Counted from the first letter of the stretch, positions 53,903 to 62,960 are shown. The stretch: DNA of 64,000 nucleotides from Sinorhizobium fredii NGR234 (GCF_000018545.1 NC_012586.1:1426001-1490000), one strand, 5' to 3'. Made by a program: numbers and translations. Notes: generated by a model not told the origin, from the sequence alone.

Positions 53903-55144
53903 ATGCCGAGAGGCGTTTTGAGAGGTGCTTACAGCCTGCTGCAGGTGATCGTCCTGACGGGGCTCATTGCCGGCGTAGCGGGGGCGCAGGAGAGCGAGTC
54001 GCCCGGTATCACGGACGATGCCGTCCGGATTGGAGTATCGGGACCCTTGACTGGTCCGGTTGCCGCGCTCGGCGCAATCTCGGGCGGCGTCAGGACGAAG
54101 GTCGACGCGATCAATGCCGCGGGCGGCGTGAAGATGGGTGACGGCAAGACGCGCAAAATCGACCTTGTCGTGGAGGATGATGGGCTTGATCCGCAGCGCA
54201 CGCTCACGAATGTCCGCAAGCTTGTCGAGCGCGAGGAGGTGTTTGCCGTGCTTGCTACGGCGGGGACGCCCAACAACCAGGCGATCGGCCGGTACATGAC
54301 GCAACGCGGAGTCCCGAACCTCTTCATGTACTCGGGCGTCCACGAGCTTGCCGGGCCCGAATGGGAGATCGGGCTCGTTCCGTCCTTCACGACGGAGGCC
54401 GCTGCTTTCGCGCGTTATCTGCTCGAGACGAAGCCCGAGGCAAAGATCGCGCTGCTTTATCTGAACACCGAGACAGGGCAGACCTTCCAGAAGGCCCTCG
54501 AGGACGCGATCAGCGTGTCCAGCATCACGATCGTCGCGGCCCAGCCCGTGACATCGGCCGACCCGACCGTCGAAACGCAGCTCTCGACGCTGAAGGCATC
54601 CGGCGCTGATACACTGGTGGTGATCACCGGGCCGAAACAGGGTGCGGAAGCCGTGCGCTTCGCCGCGGAGAGTGGCTGGAAGCCAACCACCCTCGTCTCG
54701 AACATCGCAGCTTCCGTTGCTTCGCTGAAGCCGGCAGGTCTCGAAAATGCGAAGGGCGTGATAACGAGTCAGTATCTGAAGCAAGTCAGTGCTGCCGCAC
54801 CGGGGGACGACAAGGGAATCACGCGCTACATCGCCGATCACGAGGCGGCGAAGGCAAGTTTCGCCATCGACGACGCGCTCGGCCAGGTCGGGTATGTGAC
54901 CGGAGATGCACTGGTCAAGGTGCTCGAATCGATGAAGCAGCCGAGCCGCGAGGCGATGATGGAGGCCGCGCGAAACCTTCGGGGCGTCGAGTTGGATCTT
55001 CTACTGCCCGGCATCACCTTGAACACCAGGAGTGGCGAGGACGTCTATCCGATCGAATCGCTGCAGCTCTTCCAATTCGACGGAACCGCGTACCAGCCGA
55101 TCGGCTCGATGCTCTCATTCGAAGGGAAAACGCCGACACATTGA
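53903..55144 (+). CDS. Branched-chain-type ABC transporter substrate-binding protein
   Basis: A 413-residue periplasmic binding protein of the LivJ/Peripla_BP_6 type. The signal peptide ends near VAGAQ (about residue 28). VRIGVSGPLTGPVAALG opens the mature domain, and TAGTPNNQAIGRYM contains ligand-region residues. GGGAGGAGA precedes the ATG one base after the permease stop. Last gene of the importer operon, followed by a strong terminator. Confidence 0.93.
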   Translation: MPRGVLRGAYSLLQVIVLTGLIAGVAGAQESESPGITDDAVRIGVSGPLTGPVAALGAISGGVRTKVDAINAAGGVKMGDGKTRKIDLVVEDDGLDPQRTLTNVRKLVEREEVFAVLATAGTPNNQAIGRYMTQRGVPNLFMYSGVHELAGPEWEIGLVPSFTTEAAAFARYLLETKPEAKIALLYLNTETGQTFQKALEDAISVSSITIVAAQPVTSADPTVETQLSTLKASGADTLVVITGPKQGAEAVRFAAESGWKPTTLVSNIAASVASLKPAGLENAKGVITSQYLKQVSAAAPGDDKGITRYIADHEAAKASFAIDDALGQVGYVTGDALVKVLESMKQPSREAMMEAARNLRGVELDLLLPGITLNTRSGEDVYPIESLQLFQFDGTAYQPIGSMLSFEGKTPTH

Positions 55145-55166
55145 TCCGGGAACGGCAGTCACTTTG

Positions 55167-55192
55167 AAGGGGCGCAGCAGCGCCCCTTTTTG
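55167..55192 (+). terminator. Intrinsic terminator of the ABC importer operon
   Basis: AAGGGGCGC-AGCA-GCGCCCCTT forms a perfect 9-bp stem followed by a T-run, 23 bp after the binding-protein stop. One of the clearest terminators in the window. Confidence 0.92.
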
Positions 55193-55223
55193 CGTCTGAT
55201 GCTGGTGTCTGCAAGCGGGTCGT

Positions 55224-55239
55224 CATACGATTTGGTATT
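55224..55239. promoter_or_regulatory. TetR-type operator O4 (rraA promoter, upstream)
   Basis: CATAC-GATTTG-GTATT, with the same six-base centre as the other sites. Its right end overlaps the first bases of the TTGACA -35 element at 55238. Confidence 0.65.
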
Positions 55240-55266
55240 GACATTCTAATTGGAATTGGAATACTG
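55238..55266 (+). promoter_or_regulatory. Sigma-70-type promoter of the rraA-ferredoxin operon
   Basis: TTGACA (55238-55243) and AATACT (55260-55265) with a 16-bp spacer. Operators O4 and O5 overlap the -35 and -10, respectively, so the promoter is bracketed by repressor sites. Confidence 0.65.
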
Positions 55267-55275
55267 AGAAGTATC
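55260..55275. promoter_or_regulatory. TetR-type operator O5 (rraA promoter, downstream)
   Basis: AATAC-TGAGAA-GTATC, covering the -10 of the rraA promoter and 75 bp before the rraA start. Confidence 0.7.
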
Positions 55276-55350
55276 TTGAAATGGTGATGGCGACCGATTG
55301 AAGCTCTTTCGGGTGGGGTCGCCGGAGATGGCTGCCGCGGGAGGGGCGTC

Positions 55351-56025
55351 ATGGCGAAGGTGATGAGGAATATAGTGCGAACCGATGACGCCATCGTGCG
55401 CGGCCTTGGCGCGCTCGGTGTTGCAACCGTTCATGAGGCGCAAGGCAGAAGGGGCCTGCTTGCTCCTTATATGCGCCCCATCTACCGACCTGCGAAAATA
55501 TCCGGCAACGCGCTGACCTGCGAGGTCGCCCCCGGCGACAATTGGATGATTCATGTGGCGCTCGGTGAGGCTCGCCCCGGCGACATACTGGTGGTTTCGC
55601 CGACGTCGCCCTGCGACGACGGCTATTTCGGTGATCTTCTCGCGACCTCTGCCAAGGCGCTCGGCATTCGCGGGCTTGTCATCGACGCGGGCGCTCGCGA
55701 CGTCGCGACGCTTACTGAAATGCGATTCCCGGTCTGGTCGAAGTCGATTTTCGCGCAGGGCACCGTCAAGGAGACCCTGGCCAATGTTCAGGTTCCGATC
55801 GTCTGTGCCGGCTGCCTCGTCAATCCCGGCGATGTCATCGTTGCCGATGACGATGGCGTGTGCGTCGTTCCGGCCGGGAATGCAGCAAAGGTCCTCGAGA
55901 AGGGGCGGCAGCGCGAGCGGATGGAGGAGGAGAAGCGCCAGCGCTATGCGGCGGGCGAGCTCAGCCTCGACGTGAACAATATGCGGGCGAAACTGCTTGA
56001 GGAGGGTCTCGTCTATGTCGACTGA
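55351..56025 (+). CDS. RraA-fold aldolase (4-carboxy-4-hydroxy-2-oxoadipate aldolase-like)
   Basis: A 224-residue protein of the RraA/HMG-CHA aldolase family. Motifs [21 protein letters not shown] and ARDV hold the catalytic Arg/Asp region, and the C-terminus [19 protein letters not shown] matches the LigK/GalC-type aldolases. These cleave 4-carboxy-4-hydroxy-2-oxoadipate to pyruvate and oxaloacetate in protocatechuate/gallate meta-cleavage. The exact substrate here is inferred only. First gene of the operon that includes the P450 redox partners. Confidence 0.87.
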   Translation: MAKVMRNIVRTDDAIVRGLGALGVATVHEAQGRRGLLAPYMRPIYRPAKISGNALTCEVAPGDNWMIHVALGEARPGDILVVSPTSPCDDGYFGDLLATSAKALGIRGLVIDAGARDVATLTEMRFPVWSKSIFAQGTVKETLANVQVPIVCAGCLVNPGDVIVADDDGVCVVPAGNAAKVLEKGRQRERMEEEKRQRYAAGELSLDVNNMRAKLLEEGLVYVD

Positions 56026-56572
56026 CGACAAAGCAGCTCTGCCGCGGCGGGTCATTACCGGCATCAGTGACGGCCGCTCCGTTTTCGTCAGCGACGGTCC
56101 GGCGCCCAATGCGCACCTCCATGCATCGATTCCGGGTTTCATGACCTCCGTTTGCTGGGCGACGCAGCCCCGGCCGGAGTTGCCGGTGGATGGTTTGGAG
56201 CCCGCTTTGCCGGGCATCCGGATAACCCCTTCGGTGGGCGAGACGCGTCTGATGGTCGTTCGTTTCCCGCCGGATTCGGTGATGGCCGATCCGTCCTTCG
56301 ATCCGGCCGCGGCGGATGCGGAGCAGCGCATGCACCTGCCCGGGCTTGCAGAGCTCTTCGAGCGCGAAAATCCCGGCATGCACACGACGGACTCGATCGA
56401 CTACGACATCGTGCTCGATGGCGAGATCTGGCTTGAGCTCGATGACGGAGCTGAGGTGCACCTCAAGCAGGGCGATGTCGCGATCCAGTGCGGCACGCGC
56501 CATGCCTGGCGGAACAAGGGAACGTCGCCGGCCACGATGGCCTTCGTCCTGATCGGAGCGGCCCGCTCCTGA
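56015..56572 (+). CDS. Cupin-domain protein
   Basis: A 185-residue protein. The C-terminal cupin (about 110-180) shows [20 protein letters not shown] and [15 protein letters not shown], with metal-binding His/Glu candidates. The N-terminal half lacks a clear motif. The ATG at 56015 overlaps the rraA-like stop; GGAGGG lies upstream. It could be a small dioxygenase, isomerase or lyase acting on the same intermediate; unassigned. Confidence 0.82.
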   Translation: MSTDDKAALPRRVITGISDGRSVFVSDGPAPNAHLHASIPGFMTSVCWATQPRPELPVDGLEPALPGIRITPSVGETRLMVVRFPPDSVMADPSFDPAAADAEQRMHLPGLAELFERENPGMHTTDSIDYDIVLDGEIWLELDDGAEVHLKQGDVAIQCGTRHAWRNKGTSPATMAFVLIGAARS

Positions 56573-56646
56573 GCTTCGCCTGCTCGAGCGGAAGACCAAC
56601 CGGAAACCATGAACCTGCGCAATTCACGCGGCCGGAGGAGGGCGCG

Positions 56647-57861
56647 ATGCATTACGATTGCCTCATTGTCGGAAGTGGACATGGCGGCACCCAGGCCGCG
56701 ACATCGCTTCGTCAGCACGGCTTCCAAGGGTCGATCGGCCTCCTCAGCGAGGACCGGGATCCGCCCTATGAACGCCCGCCCCTGTCCAAGGATTATCTGC
56801 TCGGGGACAAGGGTTTCGAACGCATTCTGATCCGGCCGGCGGAGTTCTGGGCATCGCGCTACATCGACCTGTTGCTCGGCCACGAAGTCCTCAAGGTCGA
56901 CGCGCGCGCAAAGCAAGTCCTCTGTGCGCAAGGCGCGACCGTCAGCTACGGCCATCTCGTCTGGTCGGCGGGTGGACGCCCCCGCCGCTTGTCCTGCCCG
57001 GGCCATGATCTCCAGGGCATTCACACGATCAGGACCCGCTCGGATGTGGACCGGCTCGTCGAAGATCTTGGCAGGGCAGAACGGGTGGTCGTGGTCGGCG
57101 GCGGATACATCGGGCTCGAGGCCGCCGCTGCGCTGACCAAGCTTGGAAAGATGGTGACGGTGGTCGAGGCGATGGACCGCGTGCTTGCTCGCGTCGCCGC
57201 AGAGCCGCTGTCGCGATTCTATGAGCGGGAACACCGCGACCACGGCGTCGAGATCCGCCTCAAGGCTGGCATCGAGAGCTTCGTCGGCAGCGAGGGGCGG
57301 CTGACCGGCGTGTTGCTGACGGATGGTGAAACGCTCGACGCGGATATCGCCATCGTCGGCATTGGCATCCTGCCCTGCGTCGAGCCTCTGATCGAGGCGG
57401 GGGCGGCAGGAGGAAACGGCGTCGATACCGACGACCATTGCCGGACGAGCCTGCCGGACGTCTTCGCGATCGGCGACTGCGCCAGGGTGAAGAGCGCCCA
57501 CGGCCTCAGAATTGAGTCCGTTCAGAACGCCCACGATCAGGCGACGGCCGTGGCAAAGACCCTTTGCGGTGATCTGACACCCTTCAGGGCGACACCCTGG
57601 TTCTGGTCGAACCAATACGACCTTCGCCTTCAAACCGTCGGCCTTTCCGCCGGGTTCGATGGGACGGTTGTCAGAGGCGACCCCAGCACCCGCAGCTTCA
57701 GCATCCTCTATCTCCGCGACGGCGCGGTCGTCGCCTTGGACTGCATCAACTGCGTCAGGGACTACGTCGAGGGCCGGATGCTTGTCGAAAAGGCTGCGCG
57801 CATCAGCCCGGAAGTCCTTGCAAACAGCAGCGTCAGATTGAAGTCGCTGGCCGCCGCCTAA
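56647..57861 (+). CDS. NAD(P)H-ferredoxin reductase of putidaredoxin-reductase type
   Basis: A 404-residue FAD enzyme: FAD motif VGSGHGGTQAATSL (8-21), the PPYERPPLSKDYL signature, an NAD-binding motif VVVGGGYIGLEAA and the C-terminal FAD segment DVFAIGDCARVKS. It moves electrons from NAD(P)H to a [2Fe-2S] ferredoxin. GGAGGAGG lies before the ATG at 56647. The ferredoxin gene follows by 27 bp, making the classical redox pair for the P450 at 62961. Confidence 0.94.
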   Translation: MHYDCLIVGSGHGGTQAATSLRQHGFQGSIGLLSEDRDPPYERPPLSKDYLLGDKGFERILIRPAEFWASRYIDLLLGHEVLKVDARAKQVLCAQGATVSYGHLVWSAGGRPRRLSCPGHDLQGIHTIRTRSDVDRLVEDLGRAERVVVVGGGYIGLEAAAALTKLGKMVTVVEAMDRVLARVAAEPLSRFYEREHRDHGVEIRLKAGIESFVGSEGRLTGVLLTDGETLDADIAIVGIGILPCVEPLIEAGAAGGNGVDTDDHCRTSLPDVFAIGDCARVKSAHGLRIESVQNAHDQATAVAKTLCGDLTPFRATPWFWSNQYDLRLQTVGLSAGFDGTVVRGDPSTRSFSILYLRDGAVVALDCINCVRDYVEGRMLVEKAARISPEVLANSSVRLKSLAAA

Positions 57862-57888
57862 GGGCGCGCATGAGATATGGAGGAAGAC

Positions 57889-58206
57889 ATGTCGAACTTC
57901 ACGGTAATCTCGCGAAACGGGCAGGTCGTGCCCATAGAGGGGCGCGAAGGCATCTCGGTCATGGAGCATATTCGCGACGCGGGGGTCGACGAACTGCTCG
58001 CCCTTTGCGGCGGCTGCTGTTCCTGTGCCACCTGTCATGTCTATGTCGACGACGACTTCCAGGAGCACCTGCCGGCACTCACCGTCGACGAAGACGACTT
58101 GCTCGACAGCTCCGACCACCGCAGGTCGCAGTCGCGGCTTTCGTGCCAAATCCGGTTTGCGCCGGAGCTAAAGGGCATGATCGTGACGCTGGCGCCCGAA
58201 GACTGA
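57889..58206 (+). CDS. [2Fe-2S] ferredoxin, putidaredoxin/adrenodoxin type
   Basis: A 105-residue ferredoxin. The cluster ligands are C40, C46, C49 and C86 in the exact C-x5-C-x2-C-x36-C spacing of vertebrate-type ferredoxins ([15 protein letters not shown] ... RLSCQI); C43 and C44 are extra. GGAGGAAGAC precedes the ATG. It is the expected electron carrier between the reductase at 56647 and the P450. Confidence 0.95.
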   Translation: MSNFTVISRNGQVVPIEGREGISVMEHIRDAGVDELLALCGGCCSCATCHVYVDDDFQEHLPALTVDEDDLLDSSDHRRSQSRLSCQIRFAPELKGMIVTLAPED

Positions 58207-58260
58207 GGGCAGTGCGAATAATTGCTTCGACGTCAGTGATCGAGAACCGGCCGGAGGAAG

Positions 58261-59416
58261 GTGACGGTGAATGTAAGTGTGTACATAGCACGGGAAAACA
58301 GTCCCGACGAACCGCGCGTCGCCGGTTCCGTCGAAAGCGTCAAGAAGCTGAAGTCGCTCGGCTTCGACGTGGTCGTCGAGGCGGGTGCCGGCCTCGGGTC
58401 GCGCGTACCGGATGCCGAGTTCGAGAAAGCCGGGGCGCGGATCGGCAGTGCCGCCGATGCCCAGGGCGCCGACGTGATCCTGAAAGTGCGGCGGCCGACG
58501 GAGCAGGAGATCGGCGGCTACCGGTCCGGGGCGATCGTCATCGCCATCATGGACCCCTACGGCAACGACGCGGCGATCGCCGCGATGGCGGCGGCCGGGC
58601 TGACCACCTTCGCCATGGAACTGATGCCGCGCATCACCCGGGCCCAGTCGATGGACGTGCTGTCCAGCCAGGCGAACCTTGCCGGCTACCAGGCAGTGAT
58701 CGACGCGGCCCACGAATACGACCGGGCCCTGCCGATGATGATGACGGCGGCCGGTACGGTGCCGGCGGCGAAGATCTTCGTCATGGGGGCCGGCGTCGCC
58801 GGCCTGCAGGCGATTGCCACGGCGCGGCGCCTCGGCGCCATGGTGTCGGCCACCGACGTGCGCCCCGCGGCAAAAGAGCAGGTCGCCTCGCTCGGCGCCA
58901 AGTTCATCGCCGTCGAGGACGAGGAGTTCAAGGCGGCCGAGACGGCCGGCGGCTATGCCAAGGAAATGTCGAGGGATTACCAGGTCAAGCAGGCGGCGCT
59001 CGTCGCCGAGCATATCGCCAAGCAGGACATCGTCATCACCACGGCGCTGATCCCCGGCCGGCCGGCGCCGCGGCTCGTCACCCGCGCCATGCTCGACGCG
59101 ATGAAGCCGGGCTCGGTCGTCGTCGACCTCGCCGTCGAACGCGGCGGCAATGTCGAAGGCGCCGAAGCCGGCAAGGTCGTCGACCTTGGCGGCGTCAAGG
59201 TCGTCGGCCACCTCAACGTGCCGGGCCGCATCGCCGCCTCCGCCTCGCTGCTCTACGCCAAGAACCTCGTCACCTTCCTGGAGACGATGGTCTCGAAGGA
59301 AACGAAGGCCCTGGCGGTCAACATGGAGGATGAGCTCGCCAAGGCGACGGCGCTGACCCACGGCGGTGCCGTGGTGCATCCGGCCTTCGGCGGCGCGAAT
59401 GGGGGGGGACAAGTAA
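58261..59416 (+). CDS. pntAA: NAD(P) transhydrogenase subunit alpha 1 (PntAA), with a G8 frame break at its end
   Basis: The NAD(H)-binding dI component of proton-translocating transhydrogenase, about 383 residues, starting with GTG at 58261. GAGVAGLQAIATARRLGA is the cofactor motif, followed by the RPAAKEQVASLGAKF region and TTALIPGRPAPRLV. Near the C-terminus a run of eight Gs (59401-59408) puts the frame past its stop: with seven Gs it would read GGDK and stop at TAA (59414-59416), just before pntAB. As given, the frame runs on across pntAB into pntB for 811 codons. A true frameshift, a length-variable tract or a sequencing error are all possible. Confidence 0.88.
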
Positions 59417-59827
59417 ATGGCGAACGAACTTCTGGACAAGGCGCTGACCGACCTCGAACGGGCGGTCGAGGCGGTCAGGACGGCGGCCGAATACGTGCCG
59501 GATGCGGCCGGCGCCGTGGCGCATGGCGCCACCGGCGGGGCGATCGACCCCTTCGTCTTCCGCCTGGCGATCTTCGTGCTGGCGATCTTCGTCGGCTATT
59601 ATGTCGTCTGGTCGGTGACGCCGGCCCTGCACACGCCGCTGATGGCGGTGACCAACGCGATCTCCTCGGTGATCGTCGTCGGCGCGCTGTTGGCGGTCGG
59701 CATCTCCGCTTCGGGGCTTGCCACCGGCTTCGGCTTCGTCGCCCTGGTGCTCGCCTCGGTCAACATCTTCGGCGGCTTCCTCGTCACCCAGCGCATGCTC
59801 GCCATGTACAAGAAAAAAGACAAGTGA
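59417..59827 (+). CDS. pntAB: NAD(P) transhydrogenase subunit alpha 2 (PntAB)
   Basis: A 136-residue membrane subunit. After a polar helix it has three hydrophobic segments, the later ones containing [20 protein letters not shown] and GALLAVGIS, the transhydrogenase alpha-membrane signature. It begins directly after the expected pntAA stop and precedes pntB by nine bases. Confidence 0.95.
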   Translation: MANELLDKALTDLERAVEAVRTAAEYVPDAAGAVAHGATGGAIDPFVFRLAIFVLAIFVGYYVVWSVTPALHTPLMAVTNAISSVIVVGALLAVGISASGLATGFGFVALVLASVNIFGGFLVTQRMLAMYKKKDK

Positions 59828-59836
59828 GGCGGGCCG

Positions 59837-61237
59837 ATGAACGCGAACTTCGCAGCCTTCCTCTATCTCGTCTCCGGCGTCCTGTTCATCATGGCGCTCC
59901 GCGGCCTGTCGCATCCGACCACCAGCCGCAAGGGCAATGCCTACGGCATGATCGGCATGGCCATCGCCATCGTCACGACGCTGCTCCTGGCGCTGCCGTC
60001 GATCGGCGGCTTCCTGCTGATCGTCGCCGGCCTGGCACTCGGCGGCGGCGCCGGCGCCTATATCGCCAAGCGCATCCCGATGACGGCGATGCCGCAGCTC
60101 GTCGCCGGCTTCCATTCGCTGGTCGGGCTGGCCGCCGTGCTGGTCGCCGCAGGCGCCCTCTATGCGCCGTCCTCCTACGGCATCGGCGCGGTCGGAGAGA
60201 TCCACGCCCAGGCGCTCGTCGAGATAGCGCTCGGCGTGGCGATCGGCGCGATCACCTTCACCGGCTCGATCATCGCCTTTCTGAAGCTCGACGGCCGCAT
60301 GTCCGGCAAGCCGATCCTGTTGCCCTACCGGCATCTGATCAATCTGGGGCTGGCGGCGCTGATCGTCTTCTTCATCGTCGGCCTGGCGCTGACCGAAAGC
60401 CACTTCGACTTCTGGGCGATCGTCCTTCTGTCGCTGGCGCTCGGCGTGCTGATCATCGTGCCGATCGGCGGCGCCGACATGCCGGTGGTGGTGTCGATGC
60501 TCAACTCCTATTCCGGCTGGGCGGCCGCCGGCATCGGCTTCACGCTCGGCAACCTGGCGCTGATCATCACCGGGGCGCTGGTCGGCTCGTCCGGTGCGAT
60601 CCTCTCCTACATCATGTGCAAGGGCATGAACCGCTCGTTCGTCTCGGTGATCCTCGGCGGCTTCGGCGGCGAGACGGCGGCGGCGGGCGCAGATGACGGC
60701 GTGCAGCGGACCGTCAAGCAGGGCTCGGCCGACGACGCCGCCTTCCTGATGGCGAACGCCTCGAAGGTGATCATCGTGCCGGGCTACGGCATGGCAGTGG
60801 CGCAGGCCCAGCATGCGCTGCGTGAAATGGGCGACCAGCTGAAGGCGGCCGGCGTCGACGTCAAATACGCCATCCATCCGGTCGCCGGCCGCATGCCCGG
60901 CCACATGAACGTGCTCTTGGCCGAGGCGAACGTCCCCTATGACGAGGTGTTCGAGCTCGAGGACATCAACTCGGAATTCGCCCAGGCCGACGTCGCCTAT
61001 GTCATCGGCGCCAACGACGTCACCAACCCGGCGGCGCGCGACGACAAGACCTCGCCGATCTACGGCATGCCGATCCTCGACGTCGACAAGGCCAAGACCT
61101 GCCTGTTCGTCAAGCGCTCGCTCGGCTCCGGCTATGCCGGCATCGACAACACGCTGTTCTACAAGGACGGCACGATGATGCTCTTGGGCGACGCCAAGAA
61201 GGTCACCGAAGAGATCGTCAAGGCGATCAACCACTGA
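59837..61237 (+). CDS. pntB: NAD(P) transhydrogenase subunit beta (PntB)
   Basis: A 466-residue subunit: about eight membrane helices, then the NADP(H)-binding domain III with VIIVPGYGMAVAQAQHAL, the GADMPVVVSMLNSYSGWAAAG segment (seen at about 213-233) and KRSLGSGYAGIDN near the end. The complete Pnt enzyme uses the proton gradient to make NADPH from NADH. At the end of the rraA-ferredoxin operon it could supply reductant to the P450 system. Confidence 0.96.
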   Translation: MNANFAAFLYLVSGVLFIMALRGLSHPTTSRKGNAYGMIGMAIAIVTTLLLALPSIGGFLLIVAGLALGGGAGAYIAKRIPMTAMPQLVAGFHSLVGLAAVLVAAGALYAPSSYGIGAVGEIHAQALVEIALGVAIGAITFTGSIIAFLKLDGRMSGKPILLPYRHLINLGLAALIVFFIVGLALTESHFDFWAIVLLSLALGVLIIVPIGGADMPVVVSMLNSYSGWAAAGIGFTLGNLALIITGALVGSSGAILSYIMCKGMNRSFVSVILGGFGGETAAAGADDGVQRTVKQGSADDAAFLMANASKVIIVPGYGMAVAQAQHALREMGDQLKAAGVDVKYAIHPVAGRMPGHMNVLLAEANVPYDEVFELEDINSEFAQADVAYVIGANDVTNPAARDDKTSPIYGMPILDVDKAKTCLFVKRSLGSGYAGIDNTLFYKDGTMMLLGDAKKVTEEIVKAINH

Positions 61238-61293
61238 GGCGTAACCAAGACCCCGGAAGTCCCGTCTGGGTCGAGGCTTCTTGCGGCCAACTT

Positions 61294-61318
61294 GCCCGGT
61301 CACCGCAGGTGGCCGGGC
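61294..61318 (+). terminator. Terminator-like hairpin after pntB
   Basis: GCCCGGTCACC-GCA-GGTGGCCGGGC, an 11-bp stem with one G-T pair, followed by TTCATT. The short T-stretch makes this a moderate terminator for the pnt operon. Confidence 0.6.
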
Positions 61319-61482
61319 TTCATTGTCCCTTCTTCGCTCTGATCCGAGGACAGCGGTGCTCAAGCTCAAGGGTTCCTTCGGCTCCCGATTGCCCGTGATC
61401 GATCGTCTCGCGCAGGGTGACCAACGACAAAATGACCCGCGGCACTCGGAGCTCGACTGGCCATGCCGGACAGCCGTTGTCA

Positions 61483-61523
61483 AACGAAAGACCCGCCCAG
61501 GAGCACCGGACGGGTCTTTCGTT
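61483..61523. terminator. Bidirectional terminator between pntB and the alcohol dehydrogenase gene
   Basis: AACGAAAGACCCG (61483-61495) and CGGGTCTTTCGTT (61511-61523) form a 13-bp perfect stem with A-rich and T-rich outer ends. It sits between convergent genes and would serve both strands. The 330-bp gap has no gene. Confidence 0.85.
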
Positions 61524-61567
61524 GTGCCATGGCTGAGATCTGTTTTTCCGTCGGGCAGCCCGACGCG

Positions 61568-62677
61568 CTAGATGGCGACCGCGTAATAGGTGAATCCGCC
61601 GTCGCCCTTGGTGACGCCGGAAATCGCTTCGTTGATTTCCTCCAGCGGCCAGACCATCGGCTCCATCACCGAGAGATCGACGACCTTGCTTTCCACCATG
61701 GCCGCTATATCCATGCCTTCGGCTGCGGTGAACCAGACCGAGCCGATCAGTTCCATCTGCTCATCCATCCACCATTTCACGTCGACGGGCAATTCGCCGG
61801 CCGTGCCGCCGATATTGACGATCCGGCCGCCTCTTCGCACGCCCCTCATGGCGTCGAGCATCGAGTCGAGCGGCGCCTTGGCGCCAAGCGTGTCGAGCAT
61901 CAGATCGGCACCGACACCATAGGTTCTGGCTCTGACGAACTCGGCGCTTGAGCCCGTCCAGTTTGAAAAGGTTTCGATCCTGTCCGGTGCAAGCGCCTTC
62001 AGGCGGGCGAGCAATTCGTCGCCGCGCGCGACCGCGTAGATCTTGCCGATGCCCATCGCCAAGGCGAAGATCGTCGCGCCCACGCCGAGCGTTCCGGTGG
62101 CGCCGTTGATGATCAGGGAACGGCCCACAAGCGGCCCGCATTTCTTCAAGGCCGCGTAGGACGTGCCGAGGTATCCCATCCGCGATCCCTGCACAAACGA
62201 CATATTGTCGGGAATCTTGACGACCTGTGCCTGCGGCGCGAGCATGTATTCGCAAAATCCGCCGTAGGGGTATCGTTTGAACATCTCCAGGCTTTTCGGA
62301 TTGTAGCCGAAATAGCCGCCGAGCGTCCAATGCTGGCATGCCTGCGGATGGCCCGACGAGCAGGCGTGGCAGGCGCCACAGTAACGCCCCGGATTGACAT
62401 AGACCCGGTCCCCGGGCTTGAGCGACACGACCTGCTCGCCGACCTGATGAACGATCCCGGAAGGGTCGAGTCCGTGGATTGCCGGCCGTGGCGGCAATGG
62501 CATCTGCGGATACCAAGTCTCCCAATTTGCAAGGACATTGCCGAGGTTTGGCACCATTCCGCAAGCCTTGACTTCAACAACGATATCGGTGCCTGAGGCT
62601 ACCGGCCGCTCCACCTGATCTATTCTCATCGGCTCACCGACGGCGTGCAGCCGCGCGGCGCGCATGGTCTGCGTCAT
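61568..62677 (-). CDS. Zinc-type alcohol dehydrogenase family protein with altered catalytic site
   Basis: A 369-residue MDR-superfamily protein. The structural zinc Cys set is intact (CGACHACSSGHPQAC, about 99-113) and the Rossmann region is present (INGATGTLGVGATIFALAMG). But the catalytic zinc motif CHTD is replaced by CGMVPN and GHE by HGLD. Catalysis may therefore differ or the protein may use another donor. GGGAGG precedes the ATG. It diverges from the P450 gene with operators between, suggesting a role on a P450 product. Confidence 0.88.
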   Translation of the reverse strand: MTQTMRAARLHAVGEPMRIDQVERPVASGTDIVVEVKACGMVPNLGNVLANWETWYPQMPLPPRPAIHGLDPSGIVHQVGEQVVSLKPGDRVYVNPGRYCGACHACSSGHPQACQHWTLGGYFGYNPKSLEMFKRYPYGGFCEYMLAPQAQVVKIPDNMSFVQGSRMGYLGTSYAALKKCGPLVGRSLIINGATGTLGVGATIFALAMGIGKIYAVARGDELLARLKALAPDRIETFSNWTGSSAEFVRARTYGVGADLMLDTLGAKAPLDSMLDAMRGVRRGGRIVNIGGTAGELPVDVKWWMDEQMELIGSVWFTAAEGMDIAAMVESKVVDLSVMEPMVWPLEEINEAISGVTKGDGGFTYYAVAI

Positions 62678-62734
62678 GACTTCCTCCCACTTGCAACTGG
62701 TTCAGATACCGATTTAAATACCAAACAGTGTGCA

Positions 62735-62750
62735 AATACCATTAAGTATC
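62735..62750. promoter_or_regulatory. TetR-type operator O6 (alcohol dehydrogenase promoter)
   Basis: AATAC-CATTAA-GTATC, 58 bp upstream of the alcohol dehydrogenase start (minus). A weaker half-site, AATAC-CAAACA-GTGTG, lies at 62717-62732. Confidence 0.7.
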
Positions 62751-62854
62751 CCAAGACGCAAGGCTGCGCGGCTTTCAGTTCCTGTCGAAGGTTTGCCGCT
62801 GAGCGCCTTCACCATAGCGCATACGCAATCATGCATTGACACACGACGCATTGA

Positions 62855-62870
62855 CATACTAAAAGGTATT
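62855..62870. promoter_or_regulatory. TetR-type operator O7 (P450 promoter)
   Basis: CATAC-TAAAAG-GTATT, overlapping TTGACA at 62851-62856 and downstream of another TTGACA at 62836-62841. It is 91 bp before the P450 start. An isolated GGTATG half-site follows at 62883-62888. Confidence 0.7.
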
Positions 62871-62960
62871 TGAAGTCCGAATGGTATGTGAAATCCTGAT
62901 GGCGGAAGGAGTGGTGCCGAGAGCGGCACCGATGCCGGAAGGTTTGCGTGGGAGGTGGAA

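Noticed and set aside
57870..59333. 487-codon plus-strand frame over ferredoxin and pntAA
   Set aside because: Overlaps two genes with diagnostic motifs; its Arg-rich translation has none.
59417..60696. Continuation of the pntAA frame as a giant fusion protein
   Set aside because: The translation past the G8 tract is a +1 shadow of pntAB and pntB with no domain; those genes are complete in their own frames.
59318..61483. 721-codon open frame on the minus strand across pntAB-pntB
   Set aside because: It is antisense to three well-recognised genes, has a low-complexity Arg/Asp/His-rich translation typical of GC-rich shadows, and no domain.
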